Shown in pieces: positions 24,610-27,140 of a stretch of 27,140 nt of DNA; position 1 is the stretch's first letter, and the number at the start of each line of letters is the position of its first letter. Source of the stretch: an uncultured Bacilli bacterium (lineage in GTDB: Bacteria > Bacillota_I > Bacilli_A > RF39 > UBA660); NCBI GenBank assembly GCA_947630865.1, contig CANRJE010000007.1, positions 1-27,140 of the forward strand, read 5' to 3'. Below the pieces are notes generated by a model, which was not told the DNA's origin, did not search any database, and saw nothing but the letters and a program-made list of their open reading frames with translations. Made by a program: the position numbers and the translations under genes.

Positions 24610-26487
24610 TTATTTACTTTTTCCCTCTTTTTCTGGTTCAGGAAATAACCCCATTTTTCTATAATAATTCATAGCTTCTTCTCTAGCTTTATCATCTTTA
24701 TTCGTTTCAGATGTCATTTCATAAGGTTTATATCTATTTATATCTTCAAGTTCTGGAGTAGTTAAAGTTAAATTGTATTTAGCTTTTAAATCTTCAATTT
24801 CTCGTTGATAATTTTTAATAATATGTCTATCACCAACACGGTCAGCAATGATTTCAGATTTTTGTAATTCTATTACTCTATCCATTGCCCATTTTTTCAT
24901 ATCCTCTTCTTGATTAGAAGCATCATAATTTGCTTCAATTTCTTTTATTTCTTTAATGTATTCAGCTACAATATCCATTCTACCTTGACTAGTAGCTACT
25001 TCTTTCGCTCTATTCAATTCTCTAAGACGTCTAGTATTATTCATTGGAAGACCACGATCAATATCTTCTTGTAATTCTGCAATTTGAGATTCAAGGTATT
25101 GTTTTTCTGAATCACTACTTACTAAAGCTAAATTAGCTTTTAATTGTTGCATTAATTTTGTTTTTGAAGTAATGATCATTTTAGTATTATAACCGTTTAT
25201 AACTTCTTGTCTTAAATCAAGAATTTCTTGAGGTTTACTAATATTCATATTTGGATATTTTTTAACTTCATCATCAAATTTTTGATTTAAATAATTTAAC
25301 TGTTTTGAATCCAAATTATACATATTTTCAGTATTTTTAAGACTACGAACACGACCTTCAATTAATGAAATACGTTCCTTAGTAGCATTAATAGCACTTT
25401 CTCTTTGATTATTATTCCAAAAATTTAAACGATTATTTTCAGTAGCAAGTTCTTTATTAAGAAATTCTAAATCAGCACCATTTTTTAGAGGATTAAATCT
25501 TCTAACTTTATCCTTTAGTTCTTCAACATTTAATTTATAATTTTGCATTTCATTTTTGGATATTGTTCCTTTTGAAAAATCTGCCATTTTTGAAGTCCAC
25601 TCTTTAACAGCTTTATCAAGTTCTTCTTTTAAAGTTTCAAGTTCTCCTGTTGGCTCTCCTACTAAAGCTTCTTCTTCTTTTTCTGCTTCAGGTTTTCCAG
25701 TCATAATTTTGTCCAAATCAACCTCTCTTTCTGGAGCTCCTTTTGTCGCTTCAGCGTCTTCCCTTCTTTCTGAGTGTATTGAAGGATTTGCTGTTCTTTT
25801 TAGCATAGCTTTTTTTAATTTATTTCTTTTCACAAGCCAAGATGCAGTCTTAGCAGACACAGTTATAGCAGGAAGGGCTCCAAAAATTACAAGTGTAAAT
25901 GCTGGAGCTGAAACAGAAGCAGAAATTGCAAAACAAACAGCACTAGCTAGACTTAACCATACACTCGCATTAGAAACTCTCTTTTTGAAACTTTTCCAAC
26001 TATCTGATAAACTTTTTTTGGCCTTTCCTTTAAGTTTTTCTACTTTTCTCTCATCGTCTTTTTTATCTTTATCTTTTACTTCTTCTTTTTCTTTCTCTTT
26101 ATCTTTTTCTTCCTCTTCTTTTCTAATTGGTGCAGCTGGTGCAGGAACAGCTGAAGGAGCAACAACAGGTGCTTTTGGTTTAAGACTTTCACCAAATGCT
26201 AAAAACTTCTCAACCTTTTCACGTTCATTACGACCTTCTATTTTATTTTTTTTATCACGAAATGCGGTACTTGTTCCCATAAGACTATTAAGTTGCTCTA
26301 TTTTTTCTTGAAATTCTGGTCTACTCATATTTACAGCAAGCCAATCTTTAACTCTTCTCTTACTTGCAGAACCAGGCATTTTTTCATACTCTTCATAATT
26401 TTTTACTGTTTGTCCTGCTCCCTTTTGACACGCTTCTTCTAAAATTTCATTATAAAGTTTTATAACATTATCATCTGATTTATTCAT
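24610..26487 (-). CDS. Unknown protein with two membrane segments and long coiled coil
   Basis: I do not recognise this 625-residue protein. Residues 1-102 form a helical, charged N-terminal region. It is followed by a Pro/Ala linker (104-120), a highly charged Glu/Lys/Asp segment (122-150), a basic patch (150-172), two hydrophobic helices (about 175-192 and 194-218), a basic flank, an acidic linker (240-282) and a predominantly coiled-coil region (282-600). With no signal peptide and an even number of helices, both ends would be cytoplasmic. It has its own near-perfect promoter and a terminator, and lies immediately before the T4SS operon. A scaffold or cargo role for that system is speculation. 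The start ATG at 26487 is chosen over a GTG at 26499 that overlaps AAAGGAG. Confidence 0.7.
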   Translation of the reverse strand: MNKSDDNVIKLYNEILEEACQKGAGQTVKNYEEYEKMPGSASKRRVKDWLAVNMSRPEFQEKIEQLNSLMGTSTAFRDKKNKIEGRNEREKVEKFLAFGESLKPKAPVVAPSAVPAPAAPIRKEEEEKDKEKEKEEVKDKDKKDDERKVEKLKGKAKKSLSDSWKSFKKRVSNASVWLSLASAVCFAISASVSAPAFTLVIFGALPAITVSAKTASWLVKRNKLKKAMLKRTANPSIHSERREDAEATKGAPEREVDLDKIMTGKPEAEKEEEALVGEPTGELETLKEELDKAVKEWTSKMADFSKGTISKNEMQNYKLNVEELKDKVRRFNPLKNGADLEFLNKELATENNRLNFWNNNQRESAINATKERISLIEGRVRSLKNTENMYNLDSKQLNYLNQKFDDEVKKYPNMNISKPQEILDLRQEVINGYNTKMIITSKTKLMQQLKANLALVSSDSEKQYLESQIAELQEDIDRGLPMNNTRRLRELNRAKEVATSQGRMDIVAEYIKEIKEIEANYDASNQEEDMKKWAMDRVIELQKSEIIADRVGDRHIIKNYQREIEDLKAKYNLTLTTPELEDINRYKPYEMTSETNKDDKAREEAMNYYRKMGLFPEPEKEGKSK

Positions 26488-26498
26488 ACTAACCCTCA

Positions 26499-26504
26499 CT
26501 CCTT
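26499..26504 (-). promoter_or_regulatory. Ribosome binding site of the coiled-coil protein gene
   Basis: AAGGAG on the minus strand, 11 bases before the chosen ATG at 26487; a second GAGG lies six bases before the same ATG. The GTG that opens the longer frame (26499) shares its first base with this site. Confidence 0.5.
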
Positions 26505-26516
26505 TAAATCGACAAG

Positions 26517-26545
26517 ATTATATCATATTTCTTTGATATTGTCAA
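26517..26545 (-). promoter_or_regulatory. Near-perfect sigma-A promoter of the coiled-coil protein gene
   Basis: On the minus strand TTGACA (26540-26545) and TATAAT (26517-26522) are both full consensus, spaced by 17 bases, and TG precedes the -10. It sits 30 bases upstream of the start codon at 26487. This is the strongest-looking promoter in the window. Confidence 0.85.
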
Positions 26546-26573
26546 TTCAAACATTATTATTAATTTAATTGTA

Positions 26574-26600
26574 CAAAAAAAACTATTTTATTTCAATAGT
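26574..26600 (-). terminator. Intrinsic terminator of the hsp20 gene
   Basis: The minus-strand sequence ACTATTGAAATAAAATAGT (26582-26600) folds into a six-pair AT-rich stem with a seven-base loop, followed by eight T residues (26574-26581). The same 19 bases occur once more at 26605-26623, inside the end of the hsp20 gene. Confidence 0.6.
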
Positions 26601-26623
26601 TTTTACTATTTTATTTCAATAGT
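26582..26623. repeat. Tandem duplication of the hsp20 3' end
   Basis: Two identical 19-base copies of ACTATTTTATTTCAATAGT (plus strand) lie at 26582-26600 and 26605-26623, with a period of 23 bases. The upstream (coding) copy encodes the last residues TIEIK and the TAG stop of Hsp20. The second copy is non-coding and forms the terminator hairpin. Confidence 0.85.
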
Positions 26624-26950
26624 TTTTTTATCTTTAGTATCATCACTTTTAATAACATCAATTATTAATACTCCATCTTTATATTTTGCATTAATTTTAC
26701 TATAATCAACATTACCTATATAAAAATCACGTTTATATACACCATAAGTTCTTTCTCTTTTTATATAGTTTTTGTTATTTGTAGCTTCTTCCTTTTTACT
26801 CGCTAAAACTGTCAAGTACCCATGATTAAATTCCATTGATAAATGATCTCTTTTAAATCCTGGTAAATCTATTTCTATATGATATTTATCATCTTCTTCA
26901 TAAATATCACATCTCATGTAACCATCATTATTTTCTATATCTTCAAACAT
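26606..26950 (-). CDS. Small heat-shock protein, Hsp20/alpha-crystallin family
   Basis: This 114-residue ATP-independent holdase chaperone contains the alpha-crystallin core: CDIYEEDDKYHIEIDLPGFKRDHLSMEF, then YLTVLASKKEE, a variable loop, YIKRERTYGVYKRDFYI, and the A-x-x-x-x-G-V-L motif in AKYKDGVLIIDV. A short C-terminal extension ends in the I-x-I tail motif (IEI). It is shorter than typical family members (about 140-150) because the N-terminal arm is reduced to about ten residues. AAGGGAGG lies before the ATG. No CIRCE or clear promoter is visible in the 43-base gap to the sigma factor gene, so the two may be co-transcribed. Confidence 0.92.
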   Translation of the reverse strand: MFEDIENNDGYMRCDIYEEDDKYHIEIDLPGFKRDHLSMEFNHGYLTVLASKKEEATNNKNYIKRERTYGVYKRDFYIGNVDYSKINAKYKDGVLIIDVIKSDDTKDKKTIEIK

Positions 26951-26993
26951 AGTATCCTCCCTTAATAATATAAATAAATTTAAAAATTTTATA

Positions 26994-27140
26994 CTAATCT
27001 TTTTTATTTATAATAAATTCTCTAAGCATTTTTGTTAAAGCTCTTTTTTCAATACGTGAAACATAACTTCTTGAAATATGTAATTTTTTAGCTATTTCTT
27101 TTTGAGTTAACTCTTCTCCATTATTAAGTCCATACCTATA
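26994..27140 (-). CDS. RNA polymerase sigma factor, SigK/SigE-like (C-terminal fragment)
   Basis: The window cuts this gene; 48 codons and a TAG remain. The residues are region 4.2 of a sigma-70 family protein: RYGLNNGEELTQKEIAKKLH followed by the helix-turn-helix ISRSYVSRIEKRALTKM, which binds the -35 element. ISRSYVSRIEKRALxKM is the signature of the sporulation sigma factors SigK/SigE and closest in my memory to SigK. It ends in a short basic tail INKKD. Whether the host sporulates cannot be told; SigK-like factors also occur in non-sporulating Bacilli. Confidence 0.85.
   Translation of the reverse strand, partial: YRYGLNNGEELTQKEIAKKLHISRSYVSRIEKRALTKMLREFIINKKD

Noticed and set aside
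25556..26311. Plus-strand open frame of 251 codons
   Set aside because: It is the complement of the Lys/Glu/Ala-rich minus-strand gene, is Ser/Phe-rich as expected for such a shadow, has no ribosome binding site, and the minus-strand gene has a full promoter and terminator.
26951..26993. Heat-shock operator (CIRCE) or promoter in front of hsp20
   Set aside because: No TTAGCACTC/GAGTGCTAA arms and no convincing -35 box in the 43-base gap.
1..27140. CRISPR arrays, tRNA or rRNA genes, insertion sequences, riboswitches
   Set aside because: No regularly spaced repeats, no tRNA-like GTTCGA arms, no transposase reading frame and no long structured leader were found on reading the window.
1..27140. 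Mycoplasma-type genetic code with TGA as tryptophan
   Set aside because: Tryptophans are encoded by TGG, and several genes end at TGA with sensible overlaps to the next start.

Overview
The window is one AT-rich block (by eye roughly a quarter to 30% G+C) in which every supported gene lies on the minus strand, so transcription runs from high to low coordinates. The protein families, consensus sigma-A promoters, AGGAGG-type ribosome binding sites, a SigK-like sigma factor tail and a CpsB/C/D capsule module point to a Bacillota genome of the class Bacilli. An uncultured low-GC gut-type lineage is my guess, not something the sequence proves. TGG encodes tryptophan and TGA serves as a stop (for example the ATGA gene overlaps), so the standard bacterial code applies and this is not a code-4 mollicute.

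Right end (27140 to 26500): the C-terminal 48 residues of a SigK/SigE-type sigma factor, then a short Hsp20 whose 3' end is tandemly duplicated to give a terminator. Next (26550 to 24580) is a free-standing transcription unit with a near-perfect promoter and an intrinsic terminator. It encodes a 625-residue protein of unknown function with two membrane segments and a long coiled coil.

Centre (24570 to 13801): a seven-gene operon for a Gram-positive type IV secretion system. In order it encodes a VirB6/TrbL-like membrane protein, a PrgI/VirB3-like small membrane protein, a VirB4 ATPase split into two genes, a membrane-anchored cell-wall enzyme combining a SpoIID/LytB-like domain with a C39-like cysteine peptidase, a lipoprotein that also has a C-terminal membrane segment, and a VirD4/TraG coupling ATPase with a long low-complexity tail. 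No relaxase, integrase, replication or mobilisation gene is visible. The operon sits between ordinary chromosomal genes, so a protein-secretion or contact role is as plausible as conjugation.

Left-centre (13775 to 11149): a consensus promoter drives a surface protein with four cadherin-like beta-sandwich domains and a C-terminal membrane anchor, followed closely by an FtsW-type peptidoglycan polymerase.

Left (11135 to 1): a second good promoter drives a capsule/exopolysaccharide operon of the Wzx/Wzy type. It encodes CpsC (chain length), CpsD (tyrosine autokinase), CpsB (PHP phosphatase), the initiating sugar-phosphate transferase, a GT2, a TupA-like ATP-grasp, a GT4, a Wzy-like polymerase, two GT2s, a sugar-transfer-associated ATP-grasp, a nucleotide-sugar epimerase and the first 39 codons of another gene cut by the window edge. 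No flippase is seen. The two ATP-grasp enzymes and the UDP-glucuronate-type epimerase suggest, by inference, an acidic polymer carrying amino-acyl or peptidyl groups.

The most unusual points are the relaxase-less T4SS with its SpoIID plus C39 wall enzyme, the split VirB4, the cysteine-rich extracytoplasmic parts of several envelope proteins, the two ATP-grasp enzymes in one capsule operon, and a GC-rich 8-G tract inside the truncated gene at the left edge.
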